Shown: positions 42,756 through 55,854 of the stretch, piece after piece | Position numbering within the stretch: position 1 is the first letter of the stretch | How the letters are laid out: the number at the start of each line of letters is the position of its first letter | NCBI GenBank assembly: GCA_018881555.1 | Contig: JACAXG010000067.1 | Span: forward strand, 4,466,558 to 4,530,557 | Source: Amblyornis subalaris | Taxonomy: Eukaryota > Chordata > Aves > Passeriformes > Ptilonorhynchidae | Length of the DNA stretch: 64,000 bases | Reading direction: 5' to 3' | The notes under the pieces: model-generated | Seen by the model: the letters and a program-made list of their open reading frames with translations, nothing else | The model's database searches: none | Told to the model about the DNA's origin: nothing | Translations under genes and position numbers: made by a program

Positions 42756-44585
42756 GTACCGCGGCGGGGCACTCGGGCGGGGTCGGCGGGGGCGGCTCCC
42801 TAACGCTACCCGTGTGCCCGCAGGGTGATGGCGGCCCGCGCCTGCAGCCACCGCGCCGCGACGGGGGACGGCGCCAAGAGCTTCGTCGTTCTGCTGGAGG
42901 CCGTGCTGGGCGGGCTGCGGGCGGCGGGCGGCGGCGCCGGGCTGCGGCGGGCGCTGAGGGACTTTGAAGCGCAGGTGCTGGAGCGGGCGGCGGCGCGGGG
43001 TCTGCGGCGGCACCTGCGGCCGGCGCCGCCCGGGCTCCTGGAGGCGCTGCTGGAGCCGTACCTGGCCGGCCGGCTGGGCCTCGCCGAGCGGCGGCGCCTG
43101 GCGCGGCTCTGCGGCGAGCTGTGCCGCCGCTGCGCCCCGGCCGCCGCCGCCCTCCCGCAGGTGCTGCGGCTCTTCGGCCGGCGCTTCGCGGAGCTGCACG
43201 CCGCCGTGCCCGGCCTGCCCCTGGCGAGCTCCAGGGTCCTGCCCGGGATCGTCCTCCGCAGGGAGTTCTCCGCTTACTGCCCGGCGGACGGGGAGCTACG
43301 GGCGCTGCTCGTTACAGAGCCCCTGCGGCCCGCGCTGACGGCCCCCGGCGTCGAGTTGGTTCTCGACTCCGAGGGTCAGTATCAGGCTTCCCTGCGCTGG
43401 ATCACTAAGAGGACAGAAGCCTTAATGAAACACTTGCAGAGCAACAACATTAAGCTATTACTGTCGAGTGTGAAACAAGAAGAAGTAGTTATCTACTATG
43501 CCAAATTATATGGTGTGTCTGTGGTAGAGTGCTTATCGTCGGAAGAAATGGCCCTTATCAGTGAAATCACTGGCATCTCCCCTTACACACCTTTTGGTGA
43601 TAACGTGGACAGAGAAATAACTGAAACTGCAGTGGTAACGTTTTGCCAGCCCTTGCTGCTCGTCTCCAAGAGATGTGTCCACATTGGCCTCACCAGCGTC
43701 TGTGCCTTCCAGCCCCATTGCCTGATCCTTTGTGGGCCAGTCGATGGGGTTAATGAGCAACATGCTGCTGCTTTACAAGAGGCGTTCACGATGCTACAGC
43801 AGCTGTTTAGAACAGTTGATCAGCAGGAGGAGTGGAAAGCGGAAGGTGAAAGTCAGAGTGAAGCCTCAGATGTTTGCACTTGGCATTCTTCAGCTACTCA
43901 GAAACAACTTGTAATAGAAAATACTACTTGTAATAGTAACCAGGTTTCTGAATGTCAGCTGAAAGCACTTAGTGAAACAGAGACAAAAGTTTTAGACCCT
44001 GATAAAAGTGATTTGCTGGTGCACAATCAGAAGAACCATAGCACCGCTGTGTTAGTGGTACATAACACTGATACAGTCACTGCATGTGAACGCCTGGATG
44101 TTGGCAGAGACCTAGGGAAAACATGTTGCGATATAGTTCCATTTAAACGGGAGGAGAGTTGTGTAGGTGTTGCACAGGATTACTCCAACTCCCTCATAGA
44201 AGCAGGATCAGTTTTGCCAGTAGGAGGTTACTTTGAAATCTTGTTACATTACTATATTCAGGACTATGCAAAACAGTGTCAGCAGTCAGAGGTAACTGTC
44301 GTGTCTAATGTGGTTGCTGATGCTTTGCTAAGTATTCCCAGGGCCTTGTACGGGACAATGGAACAAGACAGCTTTACCAATTTCTATCTCAAAGCCATTA
44401 ATTCACTCCAAAAAAATCATCCATTGCCTGTAAATGATGAAGGCTTAGAGTCAGTGTATTGCAAATACCAGTTAGTCATTTCAGTTCTNCATTGTGTTAG
44501 AGAGCTTCTCTCCGTAGACTTAATAATTGGTATTAGGCGGCCACTGGAAGAAATTGAGAGTCGTGACTCAGAAGATGACTTTTGA
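42556..44585 (+). CDS. BBS10: BBS10, chaperonin-like Bardet-Biedl syndrome protein
   Basis: BBS10 is a vertebrate-specific relative of group II chaperonins. With BBS6, BBS12 and CCT subunits it helps assemble the BBSome that moves ciliary membrane proteins. Two coding exons join in frame (AG|G, Arg67) to 653 residues; human BBS10 has 723. The start at 42556 gives MAVAMAAAGS, aligning with human MLSSMAAAGS. Visible marks: PTGEAMPTRDGRRLLEAL in exon 1, the nucleotide-loop-like TGDGAK at 80-85 (CCT proteins have GDGTT), VVECLSSEE at 300-308, VLPVGGYFEILLHYY at 530-544, and an acidic tail, DSEDDF. Residues about 90-190 are extremely Ala/Arg/Leu/Gly-rich. The single ambiguous base at 44489 is the third base of a Leu codon and so is silent. 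The order after OSBPL8 matches human. Confidence 0.95.
42824..44585 (+). CDS. BBS10: BBS10 exon 2
   Basis: The acceptor is gtgcccgcag. The exon is 1762 bp to TGA and holds about 90% of the protein, as in other vertebrates. It follows an intron of only 68 bp. Confidence 0.94.
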
Positions 44586-44592
44586 AATCATT

Positions 44593-44598
44593 AATAAA
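44593..44598 (+). terminator. BBS10: BBS10 poly(A) signal
   Basis: AATAAA starts 8 bp after the TGA, followed by a T/G-rich stretch (GTGTTGTTTTCTTGTGTC) at about 44615-44632. The predicted 3' UTR is only about 30 nt. Confidence 0.75.
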
Positions 44599-44639
44599 GA
44601 ATAGTTTTGATTATGTGTTGTTTTCTTGTGTCTTTTCAA

Positions 44640-47600
44640 ATGGACATGTCTCGAAATTCAGTGCTAGAGACTAAAAGATATCTTTTAGACCTAATGTGCT
44701 TTTTCTCCTAGAAGAAGAGGAAGAAAAAGGCTAACCAGCTGAGATTGTGGAAAACTGGATTGTGAACAGCATGAACTTGACATTTCAAGCATGAGGAAGT
44801 GTAGCTGATTTTCACTGCAGAAGATGTGCAGAGCGATCTCCATCCACATGCAGAGGATCTTGTGTACGTTCAAGCCAAGGGTGAACTTTGCCTCTTTTGG
44901 TGGATTAAGTGTTTTTACAAGCTAGATGTGATTCGTTTTCTTGGCATGCTAAAAGGTGCCAGTATGACACAAGCCACTCTACTTGAAAGTTACAAACCAA
45001 GAGGTGGATTTTTTAGCCTTCATAATTAGCTGGATTAAACGTTACTTTAAGTAAAGGTATTTTTGTATGCATTGTGGTTTTGAGTATCAAGGGAAAAATA
45101 TAACTTGTTAGCCTGTTCAGCACTGGGCCAGGCAGCAGTAAGCCACTGTGGTGTATCCCAGTGAATTTTCTCTTCTGATAGGAGATACACAGCATTTTTA
45201 TTTTCCATTGAGTTCATTTCAGTTGAACTAGGAGAGCTAAAAATAATTTCATACTGTGACTCTATGGCAATTACTCTGGCAAATTAGTTTATGTGACATT
45301 ACAACTATTAATTTTAACTATCATAGGTTGAGTTGTGGTCCTGCTATAAAAGGCTGTGTACTTATGGGAAAGGCACCCAGGCACTGATGCAGTTTCGTGT
45401 GAAAAACCTGAGACAGTTCAGACTTTGATCACTCAGGATTTTATTCTGGATTTGGTTTTTGGTTAGTTCTGGTTTTTCCCAATTCTTTTTTCTCCCCAGG
45501 ATTTTCACACCAATAATATTTTCTTTAAGCCCAGTACCATCTGCATGTGTACCTCCTTTTCTGCTGGGTCCTAAAAACTAGAGGTTTGATGGAGGAGGTT
45601 TTTGAGTAACTTGATGGCTGCAGCTGATAATGATATCACATTGGTTCTCTATGCATTTGCCAGTGTTGCATAATACTGAGAGTAATGGCATTTTTTTTTG
45701 TCTGCCATTAAATAAAATTTAGTGGGGCTATTTAAAACCATAGGCATAAATCATATTTATCTGCTATACCTGAGATGATTACAACTAGAAGACAGATTTC
45801 CCCCCATCCTCCCCATTAATTTGTGCTGTTGCTTTTCCTTTTTCAGTTTCTTCAGAAGACTGAAACTACCAAGTTCTTTCAGGTGTTTTGGCAGCAATGC
45901 TTTGTTTGACTACAATTTTCTGTTGAAGTTTTACATATATTCCTGGTAATAGAAAACATTGTAATATTTTTTTTCCCAGACTAATACACTCTTACAGACA
46001 TCTGCATATGAATAACAGTGAAACTCGGGGCTCACTAGAGTGATTTCTTTAATGAAGAACTAAGGACAGTAATCCTTTTTTTTTAGAATCTTTTGGCAGG
46101 TGCAGAGGTGGGGGAGAATTAAACAGGAAAGAAAGAGAATCCCATTCTTGTTGCTACGATGTGCTCTTGGAAGCTGCTTAATGTGACAGGTCCAGTATGA
46201 GCAAAGAGAAATCTCCGTTGTGGAAGGTTTCAGAGCTGTGTGCCCTACTCTGCCCAGATGGCTTCGGGAGCTCCCACCAGCCCTGGCACTTCAGCAGGCA
46301 CTTGAGCTCTGCATTTTAATATTGTAATGAGCTGACGAGACAGTTCTGGTCTTGCACAGGTTTCTGCGTACTCTATTCAAACCACTGACCAACTTGGTGG
46401 CCAGATATTAATGATTTGCTCTGTGGTAGTCTTAACAACAGTGGCATAGAACACATAGACTCTGGTGGCAGCGGGGGTTGTCTGCAGAAGCAGCTTCTGT
46501 ATTCTAATCAAGGTGCTGTCTAAATAAAGAGAATACTGTATCATTTCACATTACTTTATACCATTTGCACATCCGGTCTCTTTCAGATTTACTGCAGTTT
46601 CTTTGAAATGTTAAAAATATTTTGTTATGTGAATGGCCTTTTGGTCATTTGATTTAAATTGTGTCATTCTCACTGAGAAGAAGAAAGTCCAGAAATTTTT
46701 TCATATATAGAACTCTTACTTTTGTATGCCAGAGATACAAAGGAGAATTAAAAAATGATAGTTATAGAAAACTTTAGTCTGACCTGTTTCTGATGAAACC
46801 TCTTGTGTCTGAAGATTAATTGAGGCAGGAGCTACATTTCTTTGACTTCTCTGTCCTTTTATATTTTATGAATGATCGGTTTTCTGTTTTGAACTACTGT
46901 TTCCCCGTTCTGTCTACAGAACTGGGAACGTGGCAGGCCTTTTCCTTGGAGAGGAATGTCCCTTTTTCCTGGTCTGCAGAAATGGATGCTTGTTCAGGAT
47001 TTGGCTGTTTGGTTCCAGTCATTTAGTCTAAGCTCATTACAAGACGGTGCACCAGCTCAAGGGGGAAAAAAAAAAAAGGGCATTAACTTAGTCTTTGGAG
47101 AGAAGAACAGATTTACTGCTGGATTCAGCCTTCTTATCCTTAGGAGTCTTCTCCAGTAATTAGCCTGGAAATGTAAACATGACCTAATCTTAGAAAATAT
47201 TTTGGGTTCACTGCTGTCCCATCTACCCTTTAAGAGAAAGGCTGTTTGTAGCCCTGAGAAGTGGCTTCGTTTGTGTTCTGGACTGTGGCTCAGGTGCTGT
47301 CACTGCCATTTGTGCTCTGCCGATGTTTCTGACCCTCTTCAGCAGCTGCCCCCCATTGCAGAGGCTACTTTGGCTGTTACTGTTCCTCGGTACCTAAGCC
47401 TCAGGTATGCAATTATTCATGACATCTTGCAGGTATCCCAAATTTTAAAGCTATCTCAAGCTGTAGCTTGCCCTTTGGCAGGTTACACGGGGACAAAGTT
47501 ATCTCTTGACACAGTGACAGAAACCAAAGGAGTGACCTGGGACAGCTTGGGAGAATGTGTTTACTCCATCAAAACCACAGGGAGTGGTGTGTTGGGGCAT

Positions 47601-50600
47601 GCACTGGGGTTGTAACAGCCTAGGGGTTTTTCTTCATGCATTGTTTCCCAGAGATTATTTTATATCTCTAAATATGGCTTGGCCTCCATGCAAAGTCAAA
47701 GTCAGGTACACATGGACATGTGTTTCAGCTCAGATCCAAACTTTAAATATGATGTAAAGTTCAGGGATACTGATGTTAATAGCGTAAGATTAAAAGAATG
47801 GCTCTAAAAAAAATCTTAATGTTTAACTCTCTTTTCTGCAGCCCTTAGCAAATTTATATTCTGCCCCACATGAAATTCATTAGAATATTTTGAAGGCATT
47901 CACCCCACCCACAAGGAGTGTAGGTATATTTTAAGCAAGGTAATCCTATTTGTCAGGTAGCAGATTCACATATACAGGGAGGTAGTTTCTTTTTTTTTTT
48001 TCCATTAAAAAAAACCCCAGTTTTTAATATGCGTGTATCGTAATGTACGGTGAGACTAGTTTGAAACTGCCTCCCGCATGCAGCTCATGAGAATGGGAAT
48101 AATCTATTTACACGACAAGGACACACTGTTTGTATTTGTTGATTTGTGTGGGGGTCGAGAGTTTTGCAGGGACCATACCGAGACAGCCTCCATTCCCCAG
48201 ATCTCCTGGAGCTGCCGTCCCGATTGCTGACCCCGCCACCTTCTCGCTGCTCAGCACCTTCCCTGGCTCTTCTCACTGCTCTCCATGACACCAGTTCCCT
48301 GCTTACTGCTCTCCATGACACCAGCTCCCTGCTTACCAAATAGGTATTGCTTAAGTTCCACTAAAGAAGTTATACAACCTAAGTATGGCCTTACATTTTC
48401 ATCCATGGTCAGCTGATTTCTGACCTTCAGCATTTTTGGCAGCTATACAGAGAGCATCGTTAAATAGGAACCAGGCACAGGAAAGAATGTTATTCTGTTG
48501 TATCACAAATCTCACGCTGCTGAATCACATTTGTAAGAGGGGATAGGAAAATGCAACATTTTGTTTAGGAGTATAACTGCATAGTGGCATATTTTATATT
48601 TTTCTGTATATTTTATATGTAGGAATATGTCTGTTGTTTCTGTTGTTATCTCTAGAAGTCACGTTCCAGAGCCCGGAAGTAAGGGATTAATCACACCATG
48701 TGAGATTAAGGAAGATTAAATTCTTCACTTGCATATATCTCCTGGACTTCACTAGTATTGCATTCATCTGTTCTAAATTTCCTTTTTGTTTTGTGACAAA
48801 TCTGCTATTAGTGGTAGAGACTTCTGTTTTCATTGCTAAATTATTTATATTCTTGTTCAGGTTAATCTGTCCTCTTGCATGTTTTTTTTTGTGAGGTTCC
48901 TTTAAAGCTCATGGTAAGAGAGAAACTTTCAATGCTCAGTTTCAAAATTCTCTTTAGTTTAATTTTGATCTTGAAATCTGAGAAACTGTGCGTTTGTCAC
49001 TAGTAAACCCAAATATTAAATACTTACTCTATTTACTATAGTATTTATCACATTATTGCTATTAAAACTGAACAAATCAAGAGAATAAATGTCTGAATGT
49101 AACACCAGTCATTTTGGAAATGCATTGGCTGTAATTAACATGATTATAATTTTGCAGCATCATTTTCAGCAAGGTTTCATTTGTATTCTGTTAATGAGAC
49201 TAGAAATAGATATTTGGATCTAGGATTATGGAAATTACTTCTCCCTTAATAGAATATTAAGGTAATAATTACTTCCAGGAATAAGAATTTTAATTTTTGC
49301 ATTCTAAAACTAAAAATAATAGCAAAAATGTAGTAGATTTAATACATAATAGCTCCTTGTTTATTACATGATTTAATGAAAGACTAGACTTTGTAAGTGA
49401 TGCTTATTCCTGTGGTAGATCAAGCAGTGCATTATTTTTTAAGTGGCAAAAAGAATACAATATAGTTTTCCATAGGAACACCATTTGTGCTGCTTCAGCA
49501 GACAGTTTATTTCCCACAAAGTCACCAGCAGATAAAAGAACTTTACACTGAGGCTTTGGTCCAGGGCAGGTTTAACAGCACATCAATAATGTTCTGTTCT
49601 GCACGGCTGTGTCCTAAGCCATCTGCAGGAGAAATCACTATAAAAGATAAAATTTCCATTTAAGGTATTTATAAAAAGGCGTTGTTTTACCAAACAGATT
49701 TTCTAATCTGTTCTCTTGTTGAGATTCCCAGTAAAACAATCCAACACGGTGATCTTGCTTTTGATAAGAATCATGACCTACTTTCAGTGGGTGTCTTCAT
49801 TTTGCAGGCTAAGCATCTGATTAAATATTACCTTAAAATGGGAAACACGTGGCAGGGCTTTCTCTCTGTATGTGGGGGAACAGACAGCTCCAGATGAGAG
49901 TAATATCCACTGAGATACTAACATTAGACTTGATACATGTCTGGTACCGAGTATAAGGATTATATTTACATGCCTTTGGAGCACTGAAAGCGATTGTAGA
50001 AACTGCTGGATTGTATTCATAGAGCAAATAAACTGCTTGGGAGCTGTTTACTAAAATCTGAAATACTCTGAGGCTTTTGATTACTGATGCAGTACTGAAA
50101 AAAGTACAAAATAGTCAGGAAGTGCTGAAAAGATTTTTATCTGTTATCAGTGCTGACTGTACTGGAGATGTTTATTGGCACAAGTGTTTTTTAATGTACT
50201 AGTATTAGTACATAAGTACATTGAGGACCAGTGCCCCACCGAAGGGCTGCTGCTGCCATTCCTTTTGGTACTGGGGGTAGCTCTGCCCTTGCACTCCGGC
50301 AGTCACACAAAGACTGGTCCTACTGTGCCAAGCTTAGATGTGGTACAGTTCACCTTACCAGAGTGTTTAGGGTTGAATTTCAGCAGCTCAGTAAATCTTG
50401 CAAGCTGTGGTGTAGGTAAGTGGAGGGCTTTTTTTGGCATTTCCAAACAAGCCAGTGCTTATAATGCAGCACGTATCGGAAATTAGACTCCCTGTTATCT
50501 GAGACATTTTTGTCACCTTGCAGAATTTTTCAGGAAGACACATTTTAAGCCTTGGCTGTTCTTAGCGAGTAGTATCACCATCATTTTGTTCTAGGACTCC

Positions 50601-53600
50601 CGTCTGTTTAAAAGTTTGCCATATTGGCTATAATCCTAAGTATTGCAGAAGTTACAAGAGGAGTCAATCTGTAATCATGCAGAAAGCAGGAAATTTTCTC
50701 CTCCTGTGTTGCTTTTTCTTTCTGCTTGACTGTAGAGCTCATGAGACAGTGTCATATGGTAATAACTCCATGGGTGTGTTGGTGAAGGAGGGACAAGAAT
50801 AAGAGAAGACACGAGATAAGAAGACCCAGTTCAAAAGGAAGAGGGAGGAAAGATGAAGGTTGAATGATGAATAAAGCATAGAAAAGGACTGTCATGTAGA
50901 AGGAAGAATATAGAGTCTCAGATAAATGATTGGGAAGAAGCAGCCCCAGCTTCCACGCCTGCCTCCCTGGAGAGGCAGTAGCAAAGGGAAGACATTAAGT
51001 TCTCTCCTCTTGGAAGAGTGGTAGATGATAGTTGCCAAATGGAAAAAAATAAAATCAAAAAAGCTGATTTTCTCCTGTCCTGGTGTAGGAGAGTAGCTAA
51101 CTTGGAAAGCATTAGGAGCTGTGGAGACAGCCTGTCTGCGTATCTCAAGGTGTCCTGGGCTCTAAACTTGCAACAGCCTCAGGCTAAGATTCGTATTTCT
51201 GTTGCTGAAGCTCAGAGTCTAGGACTGGGTAAAAAATTACTGGGTGTGGATTACATTTATTTAGATAGCACATCTTGTCCTCGCTGTCCTGAGCCTCTGG
51301 AATGCGCTTTGATCTTTAGGTCCTTCAAAGGTACAGGCTGGTATCAGTAATACAGAGTTTGGCTCCCCGGCCTCAGTGGTGAGGCGTTTGGAGCTTGAGC
51401 TTGTGTGGTGCCTCGTGCCTGGGGAACACAGCCCAAGTTTGTATTACAGGTCACCCAGTGAATAACACAGGACTGTAATGGGAAGTTGCTGGGTTTACTG
51501 CCTTGAAATAGTTGTGTGAACTGTTATTTAAGTCATAAATCATCAGCTGATAAATTTGCCGTCTGCTAGGCCTGATAATGAATCTAAATTTACTTGTATT
51601 AAAGCGTAGAAAGCCTGTCTAGGACTTCCAAGCTTATTTTTCATAGTGAAATATAGGAGGAGTTCAATGCTTTTAGCCTCCTTATTGAATTGTAGGGAAA
51701 AAATCATTTTCTTGTGTAGTTCTGACTTCTCATAAGACTGAACCGTTTTAAGAGAAACAATTATTCTAAGAATTATGGTTTTCCAGCATCTCCAATACTA
51801 ATCCATTATTGATAGCATCTTGTTTGTTTAATAGCTAGCACTTATGACCATGAAAAATGTCTATACCTGCTGAAAACAGCAGGTTTCTGCCTCTGCATAT
51901 TCAGACCCCAAACCTGTAATCCAAACATATTCGAGTGACTGTAAACAGAAGATATTGAATTGACAGAGTACCAGATCAGTAAAATTAATTGCCTAGTACT
52001 GTGGAGCAGAAGATGATTGATACCAGGCTTTTTTTAATAATAGTTTTTATTGTTTTTTCTTCTGAAAAAAAAAACTTGGTTAAAGTAAAATGCATGAACA
52101 AGATAATCGATCATTTTCTTGCTATAATATTTAACATATTTGAGTTTTAACCATTCTGTGGTGTCTCTAGGGCTTTGTAAATATGATTAATATCTGATTT
52201 CATTAGTTTTTTAAATTAAAGCTTTTTATTGATTCAGTAACTGCCTGACTTTCACTGTAACGTTTTAACTGTGAAGATAAAATTACAATAAAAATGTGGT
52301 AAACATCTCTGAATATCTTGGAAATCTGATTCCATGAACCACTGGGGAAAACCAGGATTTTGTCTTGTGGAGTTTTATAATAATATGTGCCTGAGGTTAG
52401 GATTGGGTCCCGAACCAGCAGCATCTGGAAACTGTGTTTAGTATCTCATAAATTGTGCACCTTTTTAACAATTGCAGCTTTACATTTTGANACTGCTCAG
52501 GTTTATAACGAAGTCTGAATTTATATCGAAATGCAGAGAAATAGATTTCTCATCATTATTCCCTCTGGATTCCTGTTGTCAGAATGAGTGGGTGTTCACG
52601 TCAGAAGGTAGAATAAATGCCAGTGCCTTGAAATGCTGCCTCTACAGCTCCTAATGGTGTTGCCCTTGTCATCGTGAGCTTTCCAAATGCTCCAGTTTTG
52701 AACTTGGAATAAATTTGCTCCACTCGTAAAAACACCCACGTCTGGTGGAAGAAATGTGTGTGTGTACCTTTCTTTAGTTTTCATAATGTGACATGTGTTT
52801 TCCCTCTCTGATTTTCCTCCCTGGCACTGTTTTGATGTGCTATGTGACACTGGCCATTACTTATCCATATTCTTTCCTTAAGGTTGAGAGTTGTCATGTT
52901 TTGTTAAAATCTTGGATGCCAGAATTTCTCTTGACTTACTACTTATCTGTTCACATTTTTTAATCACCCTATTCAAAAATTATGTTTAAGAGCCATTGAA
53001 TGATTCAACAGAGCACAGCAGATATGAATATTCAATTTTAAAAAAAGCAGATGCTGAAGACTTCAAACTTTTCACAATAACAGGCATTTCTTGTAAAAAT
53101 AACTAACCAACAGTTGGTCTTCTGCAGGAATAGCTGTTAAATACCATGGAGTGAAGATACCAGCTAGAGGAGGAGGCAGAGTTTAAGACCCCAGGGTTTT
53201 ATCATTGCTGGTACTGATTTACTGCAAAGCCTGGAGTAAGTCAGTTACTGCCCATGTGATTAATTTTTCATCATGAGGTATTAGTGGGNGTCATATTCAT
53301 AAAGGTTTCAGGCTGTGCTTTAAATTGTTGGGAATTTGAGGATGGATGCAGGTACAATCATTGTCTGTTTAAAAAAAAAAAAAGGAATGTATTAGATGTC
53401 CTCTCAGTCTTTCAATTATCTTTTTATAGTGTGGAAAACTGTTTCTACCAGGATTGCAGATATTATGTATTTTATTCCTTTACCCGTGACTACTGTAGGA
53501 AAACAGAGTTATTAATGAGGAAGCAGGCACCATTTCCNATGTTCCTTTCCTTTCTCATAAAAGACCAGCTCCCTCACATACTAAGGATTTCTGCATGCAG

Positions 53601-54810
53601 TACAATGAAATTTTTGAAATGCAATGGTTTTAATGAGCCCTTCCCTTTCCCCTGCTGCAGCTCCATATTTCTTCCTGTATTTTCCTGAGGCATTGCATGT
53701 GATTTGATCTCCAAGCAGCTTGGAACAAGTGAAAATCGGGATATGTGGTGTAGCCCAGCCAGGACAGGCAGCAGTAACTTCCAAAATGTGCGAAGGGAAG
53801 CCCTGGTATCCCTGGCTGAGCCAGCCTTCAAGGGCAAGCTGCCTCACTTCAGGAGCTGACACGGCCTGTGCATGGTATAATGATGTCCAGGCCAAACTCA
53901 TGACTTTCTCCATAGTCAGCCAACCAGGAGTGTTGTCGTACTGCCTGGCACCAGCTCTGTCTCCTAAAAGCAATGGAGGAAAAGTGTATGGAAAAGCACT
54001 GCCTGGGAAACCCTCTCTTCTTCCCGTGCAGCCAGACTTTTACTTTATTAGTTCCTTAATCCAAGTCCAGGTCTAACTTTTTAGGGAACAACAAATTGTT
54101 GGTTGTTGGTTGTGTTGGTTTGTTAGGAGCCTGGGTAAAGTGTGCAGCAGATTACCCCTGTAGCACTGGGTGATTACATTAGGAAAAAACATGTAGAGAT
54201 GGAGACTATCTTGTGGGTTATACTTGTCACATAATTCCAGTATTTGCTTCTGTTAATCACCAGCACAAGTAAAAATGTCTTGCAATTCTTCTTTGCCTGC
54301 TAAACATTAACAATCTTCATGAAATAGTCTACACTTTGGAAGACTTACTACTGCCATTAAAATAGTGAGTCCAATGCCTACATATTTATCATTGATCTAT
54401 GGAATTTTGCTTCTTTCTCCATAGATATTGGAGATCAAGTTTTTTAAAAAACTATTAGAAACTTCATGTTTACACTAATAACAGGTCCAACACAAACCTC
54501 TAGGTCAAAAGAAGGCACTTATCTGGGATCCTAATCCACATTTTAGTCCTTCAGCTCTAATCTACTATAGAGAAAAAAGTAATTTTGCTCAGATTTGCCC
54601 CAATGAACTAAAAGCAACATTTTTGGGGGGTTATTAGAGATGATTTGGGTTGCTTGGGAGTCAGCTGTATAACAATTCACAGGATGCCATTTCTGTAGCA
54701 ATTCTTGTACTCTGAATGTGTAGAGTATTAGATATTTATTCATAGAGTTACATATGTTAGTTGTAGTCAGGTTGTTACCGTGCTCTGACTTTGAACTTGA
54801 TCTTCCACAG
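44640..54810. other. Intergenic region after BBS10
   Basis: Ten kilobases without a recognised gene. Only a 30-bp tandem duplication (48275-48334) and a small hairpin (51865-51884) stand out. Open frames at 47202-47615, 50175-50486, 51018-51350 and 53720-54076 show no family resemblance, and some lack an ATG. Confidence 0.55.
48275..48334. repeat. 30-bp tandem duplication
   Basis: Two adjacent 30-bp units starting ACTGCTCTCCATGACACCAG differ at one base (T or C). Confidence 0.93.
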
Positions 54811-55854
54811 ATACCTTGACAGAACATCCTAGCGGCAAAGACAAGGACAGAGAGGTATGATTAATTATCCTGAAGGTTATATGAGAAAGTGAGAGAGAAC
54901 TGAATCGTATGCTATTAGCAACTGAAACCCCAATTTTATGTTAAAAAAAAAGATTGATGCGTATTGTTGCTCATAAAACAAACAACATGTTTTGATTAAA
55001 ATTTGACTGCTGCTGCGAAGGAGATTGACTGGAGAAGCCCAACCACACCAGTGCATGGGTGACATTAAATACCAGAGTACTGATGGAACTGGGAAAAGGG
55101 GGGAAGGTTTTTTGGCTTTGCTGTGCCACGGAGGGACGGACTCGTCTCATGCCCTGGGCCTTGCATAGCTGGAAAGCTGCCTTGCCTTACTGCCTGCTGG
55201 AAGAAGTCACTTGCAGTGATTTGCCGTAATATATAAAAATCAAATTTCCGAGTACAAATGGAAGAGATACAGAGTGTACAGTCCTGGAGCTTGAACTCCC
55301 CTTTGCATTTGGTGAAATGGAGACCTCTTTTATTTCCTAAATTCAAGATACTCTACAGAACCTGGGTTCCCACAGGATGGCAACTTGAAGGTTTTAGGTT
55401 TATGAGGCAAGGGACATTTGGGAGGGGCTGATGCTGAACTCCAGAGAGCTGATGAAATGCTTGCATTGAGTCCATAAATTTGAATTCAGACTGCAAGTGC
55501 TGTGAAACAGGAATGGGAGCTGGGGATTGGACTGAGGGGACCTATTTGCATTTGTCTCCGGTTTCATTGAGAGCATCCTGCACGTTTGTTGAGCCAAGGA
55601 TATCTGCTGTCTGCAAGGCAATGACTCCCAGTTCCTGCTGAGATGCCGGAGCTGCAGGAGACAGAACTGGCTGTCTGCCAAAGGCGAGCTAAGGTTCCCT
55701 GTGATGCGGCAACCTCCCATGCTGAGGTTGGTGGTCCCTCTCTGCTGTGTGGGGCACCAGAAAACCTTCAAAGAAGAGAACTTTTAAAAAAGAAACAGTG
55801 CTTTGTATCAGTAATGAGAACAGATGTTGGTCTCAGATGCCACATCTGCTTCAG

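Larger units (their letters stand above)
42280..43380 (+). promoter_or_regulatory. BBS10: CpG island and promoter of BBS10
   Basis: Base composition switches abruptly from AT-rich to very GC- and CpG-rich sequence that covers the BBS10 upstream region, exon 1, the 68-bp intron and the first ~550 bp of exon 2. There is no TATA box. A CCAAT box (42401-42405), a TGACG half-site (42523) and an ETS-like CCGGAA (42536) lie ahead of the ATG. This fits a TATA-less housekeeping promoter. The start site cannot be placed from sequence. Confidence 0.8.

Noticed and set aside
42299..43199. Long minus-strand open frames (157 and 270 codons) across the BBS10 CpG island
   Set aside because: They mirror BBS10 exons in very GC-rich DNA where stop codons are rare. 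Their products are Ala/Pro/Arg-rich filler with no domain.
47202..47615. 137-codon open frame
   Set aside because: No recognisable motif, no splice or promoter context, and typical of chance frames in mixed-GC DNA.
49682..49897. Open frame with a faint C2-domain look (GDLAFDKNHDLLSVGVFILQAKHL)
   Set aside because: Only about 20 residues resemble the start of a C2 domain. The core Asp-rich loops are missing and no matching neighbouring exons were found.
50175..50486. Open frame containing a signal-peptide-like hydrophobic stretch
   Set aside because: There is no in-frame ATG, and the upstream acceptor is weak. Only its GTAAGT donor is convincing, so it is mentioned in a finding but not called.
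51865..51884. 8-bp perfect hairpin followed by a T-rich stretch
   Set aside because: It resembles a bacterial terminator, but this is a vertebrate sequence and the stem is short enough to be chance.
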